DNA of 64,000 bases from CATQHL01 sp965242895 (GCA_965242895.1 OZ251507.1:1-64000), one strand, 5' to 3'. Positions 22,027-33,006 are shown, numbered from the stretch's first letter. Program-made: numbers and translations. The notes: a model not told the origin generated them from the letters alone.

Positions 22027-23334
22027 GTGAGCGAGGAATTTCAGAGACGCTATGGCACAATAACCAACTCGAATGATGCCTCTAGTTGTTCAAGAAATAT
22101 TGGCATTTCGCTAAAACAGATTTGTGCCAGGAGCGCAGAAAGGAAAGAAACTTTGGGCTGGCGTGACCATGTATTGAATCGGACTTTGCCGCAACAGCGA
22201 AAAGCGATTAAGAGAGCGATCCAAACGTTGGAGAAAACGGGAGAAGCATCGACAGATGGTGAAAATCTCGAAATCATAGACACTAAACGGTTGCGCCAAT
22301 TGTTGGGAATACGCAGCACCAGAATGAAGCGGAAGAACACCTATAAAGCGGAACAAGAAGCCGCCGCTGCTGTCAGCGACACCTACAGACATTGGACGCA
22401 GCAAGACCTCCTAGACGCAGAACGTAGAGTCAATACACTCCGGACGCTGCTTGAAGACGCTCCCGAACTTCCCTTCCCTGAAATGGCAGCCGCCTCGCCA
22501 CCAGACATTATCCCCCTCCCCAATTACATGCTCTACCCGGGCAATTTGTATAAACGCCTCTACAGAGAGTTCCAGGCAATGGTGGAGAAATGGGAAAACG
22601 CCCGCAGGACAGGCAAAACAGGTGACTACACAAAAGCCATCAATGCTGCCGAGAATTCCCTCCAGTTCTTCCAAGGAAAGATCAAAGGAGCAGAAAAATC
22701 TAAGAAATTAGCAACGAAACGAGTCAAGTTAGGTCAACGCAGCACAACGTTTGAAAAGATAGCTCATGGCAATCTCGACTTCCTCCAAGACTTCTACACC
22801 GACAAAGTTCAGTACATGGAGAAGGTGGCTTTGCCGATGCTGCGGGAGGAGCACGAGGCCGCTAAATCGGGGAAGCCGAAACGCGCCGCTTTGCCCCAGG
22901 CCGCGTTCGCCGAAGTCGGCGAAAACGGAAGCAGCCTGCTAGCGCAAGCGAAAACGCATCTAGCTGAAATCCGAAAAGGCCTCAAATCCGACTCTGAAAG
23001 AGCAAAGTACAAAGCCGCTCTAGCCGTCGCTCAGGCGAAATATGCTGAAAATCCTGCTCCTACTCTTGAGGAAATCATAGACAGCCTCCTGCTCCGCAAG
23101 GAAATAAGCGCTATGGAGGCCGCAGGACTTCAAGCTTCACTGCTGCTGAAAAGCAAGAAATGGCCGACACTCCAAGACATTGAAACGGCGCTTGCCGGAG
23201 TGTCTTCAGGCGATGCAGCGAAAGTCAAGCCAGCAACCGCAGCCGCGTTGAAGAAGGCCCTTAACACCATAGACAGACGGCTAGCCGCCCTAGAAGTTCA
23301 ACAAGCGCTAAAGGCTGAGGCGGCGGCAGCCTAG
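22027..23334 (+). CDS. Hypothetical helical protein, 435 residues
   Basis: The frame starts at GTG 22027 with no clear ribosome site, so the true start may lie further in. The product is rich in Lys, Glu and Ala with long predicted helices or coiled coils (HVLNRTLPQQRKAIKRAIQT, KSKKLATKRVKLGQR and KKALNTIDRRLAALEVQQAL are typical). It has no catalytic motif I can name and no signal peptide. Base composition is like that of the restriction genes. It is convergent with the large methylase/nuclease at 23454, 119 bases away, and may be an accessory of an island system. Confidence 0.55.
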   Translation: MSEEFQRRYGTITNSNDASSCSRNIGISLKQICARSAERKETLGWRDHVLNRTLPQQRKAIKRAIQTLEKTGEASTDGENLEIIDTKRLRQLLGIRSTRMKRKNTYKAEQEAAAAVSDTYRHWTQQDLLDAERRVNTLRTLLEDAPELPFPEMAAASPPDIIPLPNYMLYPGNLYKRLYREFQAMVEKWENARRTGKTGDYTKAINAAENSLQFFQGKIKGAEKSKKLATKRVKLGQRSTTFEKIAHGNLDFLQDFYTDKVQYMEKVALPMLREEHEAAKSGKPKRAALPQAAFAEVGENGSSLLAQAKTHLAEIRKGLKSDSERAKYKAALAVAQAKYAENPAPTLEEIIDSLLLRKEISAMEAAGLQASLLLKSKKWPTLQDIETALAGVSSGDAAKVKPATAAALKKALNTIDRRLAALEVQQALKAEAAAA

Positions 23335-23453
23335 GACTGTGGACATAGCGGAGACGAGCGGGAGGAGCGTCCACATAGTCCTCTGATTGAGCAACAGAGC
23401 AGAAAGTGGATAACTTGTCCTGCTTCACAATCTGAAGCATTCACGAACTCCGT

Positions 23454-26400
23454 TCAAGATTGTTGAAGAAGTTTAGTTACCAGTTGCTCTACTTGTTGGG
23501 CTGGGGGATGGGAAGAGAGCCAGGAGCGAAGTTCACGGCGGGCTACTGTGATAGTGGTGGATTGGTCCTTGGCGGCTCGTTCAGCGCGGATGGCGGCAAG
23601 TTTGGTCGGGACTTCATTGGATAATTGGGCACCGAGGGTGGCCAGTTCGAAGTGGAGAGATTTAGCTTCCTCGTAGATGGGAATGGGTAGACGCCATAGG
23701 TGCTTGTGGAGGTCGCGTGCCCCAAACTGTCCTTTAGACATGAATTTCTGGACAGATTGTTCCAAAATTCCGCTATTGATAACGGCTGTAAGATAGTGAC
23801 CTTCTTCTAAGGTTTCGCATTTCAGCCAGTAGAGTCTTGTATCAGCAAGGGTTATCGGCAAAGCGGTGAAGCTGCGAACTTCATTTGGTTCTGCGTTAGT
23901 AATGCTGCTTTGTATGTCAGAGTCTATGTTTGCTGCAGAACCACTTTTGTCTGTTGAAAGTTGCTCATTACACTTGTTTCCAGAACTTTGAGTAACATCT
24001 ATCACCGCTGCTGTAGGACGTCCCGAAGTGGTATAAAAAAGACGAATGGAGGCATGCTCTTTTAGCTGATAACTGAGTCCTTTCTGATAATTAAGTCTGT
24101 CAGCTAAATCTAGTCTGTTATTTGAAGTTTTGTTTTCATCCCACAGCCTGTTGATGATCTTCCAGCGTTCCCGCATCCTGCTCTCCATAGCACTCGTCTT
24201 TACTCCACAGATTGTGGCATCACTTACTTTGGGTTCATCTAATGTTTCTCCCTGCCGGATAGGTAAGACAACTCTGCGCGGTTCCAAGAGCACATATGGA
24301 GCCACTGTCTCTCCTAGATGGATGTCCCATATATGTTCCTTTTCGATGGATGCTCCTATCAATTCAGTAGGTTGCAAGTTTTTCCAGGGTTTTTTCTCTT
24401 GACTGGAACGCTGAGGCGAAACTTTGACCAGATCTTTAGCTAAAGCTGTAAGTGACTGCTCGACATCAACAAAATAAAATACACGGGGAGTAATAGTAGC
24501 GCCTTGTCTTGCCTTTTCAGCATAAGGTGAAACAAAATCATCACTGCTCGCATCTGCTACTGCAATCTCTTTACGATCCAATCGGCCATGTTCTTCCAGT
24601 TCTTCCAATTTACCTAGCCAACACTGAGCTTTGTCCCCAAGAGCATGTGAGTCCTTTTTCGCCCGCTTTGCAAATATCACACAAGAAGCATTCGGGAAAA
24701 AAGTATTAGGTTTAATTTGTTCTAGATCCCAAGGCATTTTTTCTGATAGGTCAGCAACTACCCCCCCCCCCCCCCCCCCCCCCCCCATTGCCCGCTTCGC
24801 CATTTCTTATATTGCCCCGCAGCAAGAGCACTATGGGGAAGCACCATTCCAGCTGAACCACCAATCTTCAAATACAAATCAACGCAACGAGTGTAAAACA
24901 ACCCTGCTATATCCTGGTGTGTGGCATATCTTCCTCCCACCCAGATCTTGTAATCATTCTTGCTTTGCCTCTCTATTTCGCTGCGAATGGTGGCATCAGT
25001 CTTGTTGTAGGTAAGCCATGGGGGATTGCCGACTATCACATCTACTTTGCCTTCATCGCTTGCAAGCCAGATCGGGCGCACGAGGTTACGTGTGTAATAA
25101 GCCCAGATGTGGTTACGACCTTCGTCGTGGAGGTCTTTGAGAGTTTCGACTGTGTTTTCTAGCATATTTCTGTCGGGATCGCCTTTCGCAATGCCGTTGT
25201 CATCCAGCACGGTCATAGGGTCTTCACCTCTAGCTATGGCGTGCGACAGCCATAGCATCACTCTGTCGAACCAGTCGGGCTGGGCGACCAGCGATTTCGG
25301 AAAGTTCAACCTGCGTTCGCTGCCGCTCTTATTGCCTCTCCCTTTGCCTTTATCGTTATCGTCGCCACTATCGTCTCTTCTTTCTCCGTCGCTGCCTTTC
25401 CTACGTTTCGCTGCTTCATTTCCCTCCAGAGGAGCAACCGTGACGGAAATATGATCGTGAGAGAAAAGGTTGCCAGAGTCGGTGCGGAGCTGCAAAGAAT
25501 CACCTAGATATACAGGCACAGTGAGGCTGTCACGCCCAGCATTGGCGATTATCTCTTTTGCCGCCAGTGTCCAGGTGGCGCGAGCCAAATGCACCGACAC
25601 AGGGTGCACATCTATTCCTATCACCGACTGAGTCAGTCCATCGAGAATACGCTCGGCCGGCTGGTCTTTAGCAGCCTTGATGTATTTCTGCACGGCAGCG
25701 TAAAGGAAGGTACCTGAACCGCAAGATGGATCTAGCACTCGCTGAGTAAGCGGGGTGGTCACCACTTCGTTTACGATGGCTTTAGCCAGCCAATCTGGAG
25801 TGTAATACTCGCCTAGTCTCCGCCTGTCTTCGGCAGAGATAACCGACTGATAGAGGATGCGGGCAAAATCGTATTCCGCAGCAGCCCAGTTAAAGCGTGC
25901 AACTCGATCGGCGAGACCAACTATCCACTGTTCTCCACCGACCTCAGCTGGCCAGGTGAAAAAATCGGAATCAATAACACCCTGGACGCCTATTTCTGAG
26001 CGAAACGCTTCACCTGTAAGCAGTTTGACGGCGTCTAATCTTGCTTTTTCTCGCAGGTCTATACCGAACGCAGCTTGGACGGCCAAGCTGACTACAACAG
26101 AGAGATATGTGTGGCGCAGGAAAAGCTGAATCAAATCAGGTTCTTCTTTGACACTGACGCCAAGAGCGGCTGTGAGCAAGTCGGCCCAGAGTTGACGCTT
26201 GACAGCGATGGTCGGGCTGTGCTCTTGATAAAGACTTGCAAGGGCAGCGATTTCGTTTTCAAAGCGGGGACCGGGGCCGAAAGAACGGCGCACCTCTTCC
26301 TCGTTGGGTAGCCTGCCAGAAGATTCGATGACACGGGTCTCAGTCAGCAGCCACTCGTATAGCCGATAGCCATCGTCTTTGTTTCGGAGGGAGAAGGCGT

Positions 26401-26830
26401 AAGGCGGAGCGATGCTCTTCTCTTCAATATGTGGCAGTCGCAACACCCAATACTTGCCATCGGTAAGCACGCCTAGGCGGTCAGGTTTGTTTGCGGCTCT
26501 CGCCTCGGCTATGTAGCGGTCTAGCTGGCGAATATGTTCTGTGTTAGGTTCAATGCGTTTGCCAATACGTTGCTTGACCTCAATAATGAGATGCTCAGAT
26601 TGGATGTCAATGCGGTCGTTCTCTTCCTTGATTTCCTTGCGGGCAGCCAAGCCTGTAATGACCAAAAAGTGCACCACAGCTGCACGAATATTGGCCTCAA
26701 GGTCCACATTGTCGTGCCTCTCAAGAATGCTTGCTGTGGCTTCGAGAAGTTCTGGATCGTCTGGCAACAAGTGAGATTGGGCGACATCGTTAGGGAAAGA
26801 GGTTGCTTTGGTCATATTTGGGGAGATCAT
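23454..26830 (-). CDS. Fused nuclease-methylase (type IIG-like), phase-variable by G26, out of frame here
   Basis: Two minus-strand frames (24758-26830, then 23454 to about 24803) make one enzyme of about 1,120 residues. The N-terminus has a PD-(D/E)XK-type site (IDIQSEHLIIEVKQ, about residue 80). The methylase core has RRLGEYYTPDWLA, VLDPSCGSGTFLYAAVQ (about 365) and NPPWLTYN (about 600), as in gamma-class N6-adenine methylases of Eco57I-like enzymes. The second frame (YWLKCETLEEGHYLTAVINS, GQFGARDLHKHLWRLPIP) is the C-terminal target-recognition part. The break is at G26; 24 or 27 G would join the frames. As assembled, the first frame ends just after poly-glycine and lacks the recognition domain. 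A charged insert (SDGERRDDSGDDNDKGKGRG) precedes NPPW. Confidence 0.85.
24761..24786. repeat. C26 tract (G26 in the coding strand) inside the type IIG-like gene
   Basis: Twenty-six consecutive C bases on the plus strand, coding poly-glycine on the minus strand. It sits between the methylase core and the target-recognition region. Gain of one or loss of two bases restores the frame. Confidence 0.9.
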
Positions 26831-26887
26831 TTTTCGCGAAGCCAGACGGGTTTGCTTTCTTTATTCCCAAACTCCGGAGGGAACATA

Positions 26888-27167
26888 TCCGGTAGCAAGA
26901 CCATATAGCCGTTTGGTTGTTGTACACCGACTATGAGGAGGCACAGCCTCTTCCCCCGCCAGGTCTTCTTTCTCATAAGCAAACGAACCTCGGCTGTCAA
27001 AGGCTTGCGAAACGCTTCGTAGCACTATCGACCCGAACCTCATTAGGCACACAAGAGCACCATCTAACTGCTCTTCTAAGCAGGCAGACCGAGCGAGTCG
27101 CCTTCAAATCGTAGACGACCGCGGCATCGAAAGCCTCACCATTCGCGCCCTGGACGGCTTGCGCTGA
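26888..27167 (+). pseudogene. Decayed 3' remnant of a Mod methylase gene
   Basis: The sequence aligns with the last about 300 bases of mod2 and mod3. Recognisable words are ACACCGACTATGA, GCACAGCCTCTTCCC, CAGGTCTTCTT and GTAGACGACCGCGGCATCGA, ending in the same GGCTTGCGCTGA stop region. Frame breaks and deletions make it non-functional. It lies just upstream of mod3 and, with the 5' remnant at 11839-12066, points to a former third copy or a recombination scar. Confidence 0.8.
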
Positions 27168-27237
27168 GGGCGCTGCTTCCGGATAGACCTCCGCAAGAAT
27201 GGGACGCGGTCGAGGCGTCCCTGCGTAAACTGCCCTG

Positions 27238-29922
27238 ATGCCGCGCAAAACAAGCAAACCGATTGAGAACTATGACCACAGCGGGAGCGAACGCCTCAAT
27301 AATCCTCAAGTCGGTCTAGTGAACAGCAGAACCGACCCTGAGGCAGGCTCGAAAGTTTACTTCCATACACCGAGCCAAGTAAACGAGCACGACTCACACA
27401 TCGACCCCGAACTGACCTGGGGAGGCAAATCAGATATTCAGCCTTCTGATCCTGAACTGGCCTGGGCAGAGAAGGAAGAGCGCGAGAAGTTTACGGTGCC
27501 CACAGTTTCGCTGCATGTGCATGAACGGATCGACCCCCGCAGCATCATTGCAGCTGTCCAAAAGAAAGAGGGCGCCCCAGACAAAGAGGGCGCCCCAGAT
27601 CAAGAATCTTTGTTTGAGTTACCAGAGGAAAACCCTCCCTTTCACAAGGCAATCGAGTTTTATAAGCACTCACACGGCTGGAGTAACCGCCTAATAGCAG
27701 GTGACAGCCTCCTTGTAATGAACAGCTTGCTGGAGAAAGAGAATTTAGGCGGGGGAGTGCAGATGATTTACATCGATCCCCCCTATGGGATCAAATACGG
27801 CTCTAATTTTCAGCCATTCGTGCATCAGCGAGAAGTGAGGGACGGCAAAGCCGAGCACTTAACCCGTGAGCCCGAGACGATAAAAGCTTTCCGCGACACT
27901 TGGGAATTAGGCATACATTCCTACCTAAGTTATCTGCGAGACCGCCTGGCACTAGCGCGTGAATTGCTGAGCGATTCTGGTAGTTGTTTCGTACAAATCG
28001 GTGACGAAAACGTGCACAGGGTTGCGCTGATGATGGATGAGATTTTTGGAGCCGGTAATCGGATGAGCACTATATCCTACAGGACTACTGCCAGTTCTTC
28101 AACAAAGTATCTAGCAGAAGTCAGTAGCTATCTTCTTTGGTATGCCAAAGAAAAAACGCAAACTAAATATTATCAATTGTATGAAAAACTCAATCGGTCT
28201 GAAATTGTTGAGCACTTCACCGATTCTTATGGATGTGTAGAGCTATCGAGCGGAGAATGTCGAAAACTAACTTCAGAAGAGCGCTTGGATCCTGATAAAC
28301 ATCTTCCTAGCGGTTCCCGATTGTTTCAAGCAATGCCCTTGCAATCGCAAGGATATTCAACAACAGGTCGTTCAGAGTTATTTATTTGGAATGGTGTAAC
28401 TTTTTATTGTCCCGATACACTCCATTGGAGTGTATCGCATAAAGGGTTAAAATTTCTAGGTGAAAGCAATCGTCTGCATACTTTTAGCAAAAGTTCAACT
28501 TTACGTTGGAAACTATACGAAGACGAAGTGCCCGGAAAGAAGATACATAATATTTGGGATCGCACAATGTCTCCTTCAGACAAGCGCTATGTAGTCCAAA
28601 CGTCTCGGTCTGTAATTCAGCGCTGCATGCTGATGACTACAGATCCTGGAGACTTGGTTTTTGATCCCACTTGTGGCAGCGGTACAACTGCTTATATAGC
28701 TGAACAATGGGGCAGACGTTGGATTACTTGTGACACCTCACGAGTAGCTCTCAACATTGCTCGCCAACGGCTCATGACATCTACTTTTGATTATTACACC
28801 TTGGCTCGGCCTGAGGAGGGAGTAGACAGTGGTTTCAAATATGAGACGGTCCCCAAAGTTTCGGCCGCTATCCTCGCTTACGACGAACCCCCGCAGTTCA
28901 CTACTCTCTACGATCAGCCCGAAAAAGATTCAGGCAAAGATCGCGTGACAGGCCCGTTCACGGTTGAAGCAGTTCCGTCTCCAACCGTTCTGTCCCCTGA
29001 TACCTACTCCACGGATGGAACGCTTGCAGATATCGAATCTGCTGTCGAACCTGCCGAACCCCAAGCCGCCGACAACTCCGTCGCTCGCAGCAGCCCGAGC
29101 AGCCGTCAAACCGAGTGGGTCAGCGAACTGCTCGCCACCGGCATTCGAGGCAAGGCAGGGCAGAGGATCAGGTTCACCCGCCTCGAGCCCCTGCCTTCGA
29201 TGCATCTCGCCGCCGTTGGGGAAGCATTCGCTGAGGATCCGGGCAACCCTGAAGAAAGAGTTTCGCACCGCGCAGCCGTCGTTTTCGGCCCTGAACATGC
29301 TCCGCTGGAGCAGAGGCAAGTGGAGCGGGCGGTGGAAGAAGCCACAACGCATGTGCCTCAGCCCGACCTCCTGATCTTTGCGGCGTTCCAGTTTGACCCT
29401 GAGGCAGCCAAGGACATCGACGAGACCAACTGGCCAGGAACCACCCTCCTGCGGGTGGAGATGAACACTGATTTGCAAACCGACGACCTCAAGAAAAACC
29501 GCACCTCCAACGAGAGTTTCTGGCTGATCGGGCAGCCTGATATAGAAATCGAGACACTCACGGAACTGAAAGAGCAGAAATACCAAGTCTCGGTGCGGGG
29601 CTTTGACTACTTCTCCTTGAAGTGCGGGAACCGCATCTCAGGTGGCCGGAACCAGATCGCCGTCTGGCTACTGGACACCGACTACGACGGGCGCAGCCTC
29701 TTCCCACGACAGGTCTTCTTCCCGATGAGTAAGAAGAAACACGGCTGGGAGAAACTGGCTAAGGCGCTTCGCAGCAGCGTCGATTTGAAGCTCGTCAAGG
29801 CGTACGAAGGCACCACTTCGCTGCCTTTCAAAGCGGGCGAGCACAACCGAGTCGCCGTCAAGATCGTGGACGACCGCGGCATCGAAAGCCTCGCTCTTCG
29901 CAGCCTCGGCGACCCATCATGA
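27238..29922 (+). CDS. DNA methylase Mod3, intact
   Basis: An 894-residue beta-class methylase. YIDPPYGIKYG lies at about residue 180 and FDPTCGSGTTAYIAEQW at about 475; about 260-450 is the presumed target-recognition region. A C-terminal domain (VFGPEHAPLEQRQVE, FDPEAAKDIDETNW, LLDTDYDGRSLFPRQVFFP) lies beyond the catalytic core. It starts at ATG 27238. A short in-gene duplication (EGAPDKEGAPDQ) precedes the methylase part. Its stop overlaps the Res2 start (ATGA at 29919-29922), so translation is coupled. It is homologous to the phase-variable Mod2 but has no simple-sequence tract and is on in this assembly. Confidence 0.9.
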   Translation: MPRKTSKPIENYDHSGSERLNNPQVGLVNSRTDPEAGSKVYFHTPSQVNEHDSHIDPELTWGGKSDIQPSDPELAWAEKEEREKFTVPTVSLHVHERIDPRSIIAAVQKKEGAPDKEGAPDQESLFELPEENPPFHKAIEFYKHSHGWSNRLIAGDSLLVMNSLLEKENLGGGVQMIYIDPPYGIKYGSNFQPFVHQREVRDGKAEHLTREPETIKAFRDTWELGIHSYLSYLRDRLALARELLSDSGSCFVQIGDENVHRVALMMDEIFGAGNRMSTISYRTTASSSTKYLAEVSSYLLWYAKEKTQTKYYQLYEKLNRSEIVEHFTDSYGCVELSSGECRKLTSEERLDPDKHLPSGSRLFQAMPLQSQGYSTTGRSELFIWNGVTFYCPDTLHWSVSHKGLKFLGESNRLHTFSKSSTLRWKLYEDEVPGKKIHNIWDRTMSPSDKRYVVQTSRSVIQRCMLMTTDPGDLVFDPTCGSGTTAYIAEQWGRRWITCDTSRVALNIARQRLMTSTFDYYTLARPEEGVDSGFKYETVPKVSAAILAYDEPPQFTTLYDQPEKDSGKDRVTGPFTVEAVPSPTVLSPDTYSTDGTLADIESAVEPAEPQAADNSVARSSPSSRQTEWVSELLATGIRGKAGQRIRFTRLEPLPSMHLAAVGEAFAEDPGNPEERVSHRAAVVFGPEHAPLEQRQVERAVEEATTHVPQPDLLIFAAFQFDPEAAKDIDETNWPGTTLLRVEMNTDLQTDDLKKNRTSNESFWLIGQPDIEIETLTELKEQKYQVSVRGFDYFSLKCGNRISGGRNQIAVWLLDTDYDGRSLFPRQVFFPMSKKKHGWEKLAKALRSSVDLKLVKAYEGTTSLPFKAGEHNRVAVKIVDDRGIESLALRSLGDPS

Positions 29923-32897
29923 TCGAAGGCGACGACGCCGGCGACGAGCGGGCTGGTGGCGAGGAGCAGGTCAGCAGCGCTCAATCCGGCGGCATTAAGC
30001 AACTGGTCATCAACTCTCCCTATACAGAACCATCGCAGCACTGGGACTACGACAAGGAAACCAGTTCCTTTGTCCGCGCAGAAGGCAGGCGGCCAGCGGG
30101 ATACCTGATGGGGGACCCGGCCGCCGAAGAAGCGGACGGCGGGCAGGGGGAATTCACGCCCCTCGAACTCGTCAACCGCATCCGCCCGCGTGTGGCCGAA
30201 TGGCGTGAAAACGAGCACCCGGGCGTCACGGGCGTGACTAAGCGTCTGCTTGATCACTGGAGAGATCGTGAAGGCTTCGCAAACCGGCAGTTTTTCTTCT
30301 GCCAGATCGAAGCCATCGAGACGCTCATCTGGCTGACGGAGGCGCCCTCCTCCGAACGGGTCGGCATCCATGTCCCTTCTGACGGCAGCGAGTTCACCCG
30401 TCTCTGTTCGAAGATGGCCACGGGCGCCGGCAAGACCGTCGTGATGGCCATGCTGACGGCTTGGCAGATACTCAACAAGGTGACATACCGCAACGACACC
30501 CGTTTCTCCCGTCACGTGCTGGTAGTAGCGCCCGGCCTCACGGTGCGCAGCAGGCTGGAGGTGCTCCGCCCTCAGGCCGAAAACAACTATTACGAGGAGT
30601 TCAACATCGTCCCGACGGCCTATCGGGAGAAGTTGCGGCAGGGAAGGGTGGAGGTTCGCAACTGGCACGCCCTGCAGTGGGAGAGCGCCGAGAGGATCGC
30701 CAAGCGGCGCGGCGTGGACAAGCGCGGCCCCAAAAGCGACGAGGCCTACGTCCGTGAGGTGATGGGGGACATGGCCTACGCCCGCAACCTGCTGGTGATC
30801 AACGACGAAGCACACCACTCTTGGCGGATACCGCCAGAGCGAACCTCCGCAGACTTCCGCAAAGCCGAACTGGATGAAGCCACCAAATGGGTGGAAGGTC
30901 TCGACCGCATCCACCGCACACGGGGCATCCTGCGCTGCCACGACTTCACCGCCACCCCGTTCATCCCGGGCGGCAAAGGCAAAAGGGCCGGCCAGGAGAA
31001 GCTCTTCGACTGGGTGGTGAGCGACTTCGGTCTGAACGACGCCATCGAGTCGGGACTGGTCAAGACCCCGCGGGTGGTGGTGCGCGACGACGCGGCGCCC
31101 GACGCTAAGACCCTCAAGTCGCGCATGTATCACATCTACGGCAACAACGACGTAAAGGGCGACCTCAACCGCCCAGCGAAACCGGAAGAGCCACTCCCTG
31201 ACCTGGTGCGTTCTGCTTACCGCCTGTTGGGCAGCGACTGGCAGAAGACCAGGGAACTCTGGGAGCAAAGCGGGCATCCGGTCCCGCCGGTGATGATCAC
31301 GGTGGCGAACCGCACGGAAACGGCAGCGAGAATCAAATACGCCTTCGACAATGGCGGGCTAAGCATGCCCGAAATGCCCAAATCCGAACAGACGCTGCAC
31401 ATCGACTCCAAGGCGCTGGCGAAAGCCGAACTCTCAGAGACACCCATCGCTGAGCTCGACGAGAGGGCGCTGACGACAGCCGAACCATCGGAGACACCCA
31501 TCGCCGAACTCGACGAGAGGGCTATCGGCGATGGCGACGGCAACGGCGCAGACGACGGCGGCGGGGGGAGGGACGAGGGCAGAAACGCCAGGAGTGGGCG
31601 CAAGAGAGGAAAGTTGACCAATAAGCAGTCGGCGGAGTTCTTGCGCCGACAGGTCGACACGGTGGGTCAGGAAGGTCAGCCGGGCGAGCACATTCAGCAC
31701 GTGATCTCCGTGGCGATGCTCTCCGAAGGCTGGGACGCTAAAACCGTCACCCACATAATGGGTTTGAGGGCGTTCACCAGTCAACTCCTCTGCGAGCAGG
31801 TGGTGGGGCGAGGCCTGCGGCGCACGAACTATGAGATCAACCCGAAGACGGGTCGTTTCGATCAGGACTTCGTGAACGTCTTCGGGGTGCCGTTCGCTTT
31901 CTTGCCGCACGAAGACCAGGGATATGCGGTTCCCGAACCTCCGCGTCCTAAGCAGGCGATCGCCCCCGACCCTGAAAAGAGGCGCTTTGAGATTTCCTTT
32001 CCGAATGTCGACCGCATTCAGCGAGATATTCGCCCGCAACTGAGTTTGGACTGGGACAGCGTCGGAAAACTCCGGATAGACGTTTCTGGGCAACCCACGA
32101 GGGCGGAGGTCGCTCCGAGCATCGACGGCGTCCAAGACGAGAGCATGTCGCACGAAATTTCGGATTTCGAGGAGCGCTTACAACACATACTTTTCAGAGT
32201 GGCCGAGAACTTGTATTACGAACTCAACGAGCGGGATACCACGACTCTGACAGGGAAGCTCTCCGGCAACCGAGCCGTCATCTGCTTTGAGTTGTTCAAG
32301 CGTCTCGAGGAGTTCGTGGCTTCAGACAAGCTTGTGTTCACAGGCGCCGGGGGGAAGTCCCGCAACACCCTGATCAGCCACAACGAGAGGAAAATAATCG
32401 GCCACATCGCCGATTCCATTCGTATGTCCAACCTGGAGCGTCTAGCGCCGATCTTCAACACCGAACAGCCGATTCTCTCCACCGGCGACATGGATCGCTG
32501 GTGGACAGGGAAGCCGAACGGGTTGGCGGCCAAATGCCACATCAACCGCTGCGTCTACGACTCGGGGCTAGAGGCGACCGCGGCGCAGATACTGGACGAA
32601 AGCGACCTGGTGGAGTCGTGGGTGAAAAACGACCACCTGGGTTTTGAGGTGAAGTACTTCCACGGGGGAGTGCCGCGCCGCTACATCCCGGATTTCCTAG
32701 TCCGCCTAGACCGCGACCTCACCCTGGTGCTGGAGGTCAAAGGCGACCCGATGGAAATCGACTACTCAAAGGAGAAATACCTGAAGGAGTGGGTATGCGC
32801 CGTCAACTCCCACGGCGGCTTCGGGCGCTGGGCGTGCGACATGTACAAGCCCGGGGACGACCTGCATCGCATCCTCGCCACCCACACCGAGCGGTAG
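29919..32897 (+). CDS. Restriction helicase-nuclease Res2 (type III-like)
   Basis: A 992-residue partner of Mod3. The N-terminus contains QLVINSPYTEPSQHWDYD and EGRRPAGY, as in helicase-type restriction enzymes annotated as the BPTD_3080 family (from memory). Walker A is KMATGAGKTVVMAML (about 165), Walker B VINDEAHHSW (about 294), and helicase motif VI ends QVVGRGLRRTN (about 630). The nuclease is C-terminal: PDFLVRLDRDLTLVLEVKG. A duplicated low-complexity insert (SETPIAELDERA twice, then a Gly/Asp-rich run) lies between the helicase lobes. The four-base overlap with mod3 implies a matched Mod/Res pair, which might also serve Mod2. Confidence 0.88.
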   Translation: MIEGDDAGDERAGGEEQVSSAQSGGIKQLVINSPYTEPSQHWDYDKETSSFVRAEGRRPAGYLMGDPAAEEADGGQGEFTPLELVNRIRPRVAEWRENEHPGVTGVTKRLLDHWRDREGFANRQFFFCQIEAIETLIWLTEAPSSERVGIHVPSDGSEFTRLCSKMATGAGKTVVMAMLTAWQILNKVTYRNDTRFSRHVLVVAPGLTVRSRLEVLRPQAENNYYEEFNIVPTAYREKLRQGRVEVRNWHALQWESAERIAKRRGVDKRGPKSDEAYVREVMGDMAYARNLLVINDEAHHSWRIPPERTSADFRKAELDEATKWVEGLDRIHRTRGILRCHDFTATPFIPGGKGKRAGQEKLFDWVVSDFGLNDAIESGLVKTPRVVVRDDAAPDAKTLKSRMYHIYGNNDVKGDLNRPAKPEEPLPDLVRSAYRLLGSDWQKTRELWEQSGHPVPPVMITVANRTETAARIKYAFDNGGLSMPEMPKSEQTLHIDSKALAKAELSETPIAELDERALTTAEPSETPIAELDERAIGDGDGNGADDGGGGRDEGRNARSGRKRGKLTNKQSAEFLRRQVDTVGQEGQPGEHIQHVISVAMLSEGWDAKTVTHIMGLRAFTSQLLCEQVVGRGLRRTNYEINPKTGRFDQDFVNVFGVPFAFLPHEDQGYAVPEPPRPKQAIAPDPEKRRFEISFPNVDRIQRDIRPQLSLDWDSVGKLRIDVSGQPTRAEVAPSIDGVQDESMSHEISDFEERLQHILFRVAENLYYELNERDTTTLTGKLSGNRAVICFELFKRLEEFVASDKLVFTGAGGKSRNTLISHNERKIIGHIADSIRMSNLERLAPIFNTEQPILSTGDMDRWWTGKPNGLAAKCHINRCVYDSGLEATAAQILDESDLVESWVKNDHLGFEVKYFHGGVPRRYIPDFLVRLDRDLTLVLEVKGDPMEIDYSKEKYLKEWVCAVNSHGGFGRWACDMYKPGDDLHRILATHTER

Positions 32898-32907
32898 GGG
32901 GGTGGCT

Positions 32908-33006
32908 CTCGGGCTTTTGGCAGGGGAGTGTTAGTCGCCCTCGTCGAACTGGTAACTGAGCAGGGCGGACAGGACAGCCCTAGGGCTCTTGACTGGGGAG
33001 TGTTAG
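32908..33006. repeat. Two 27-bp imperfect direct repeats after res2
   Basis: CTCGGGCTTTTGGCAGGGGA plus GTGTTAG (32908-32934) recurs as CTAGGGCTCTTGACTGGGGA plus GTGTTAG (32980-33006). They fill the convergent gap between res2 and the ATPase pair; no hairpin terminator is evident. Confidence 0.7.

Noticed and set aside
24758..24803. Two separate genes (methylase and recognition subunit) overlapping at the poly-C tract
   Set aside because: The overlap consists only of homopolymer, the second frame's start lies inside or beside it, and the two parts complete one single-chain family.
29682..31277. A 531-residue minus-strand ORF opposite mod3/res2
   Set aside because: It lies antisense to clear helicase coding sequence and shows the His/Arg/Val-rich composition of a shadow frame in GC-rich DNA.
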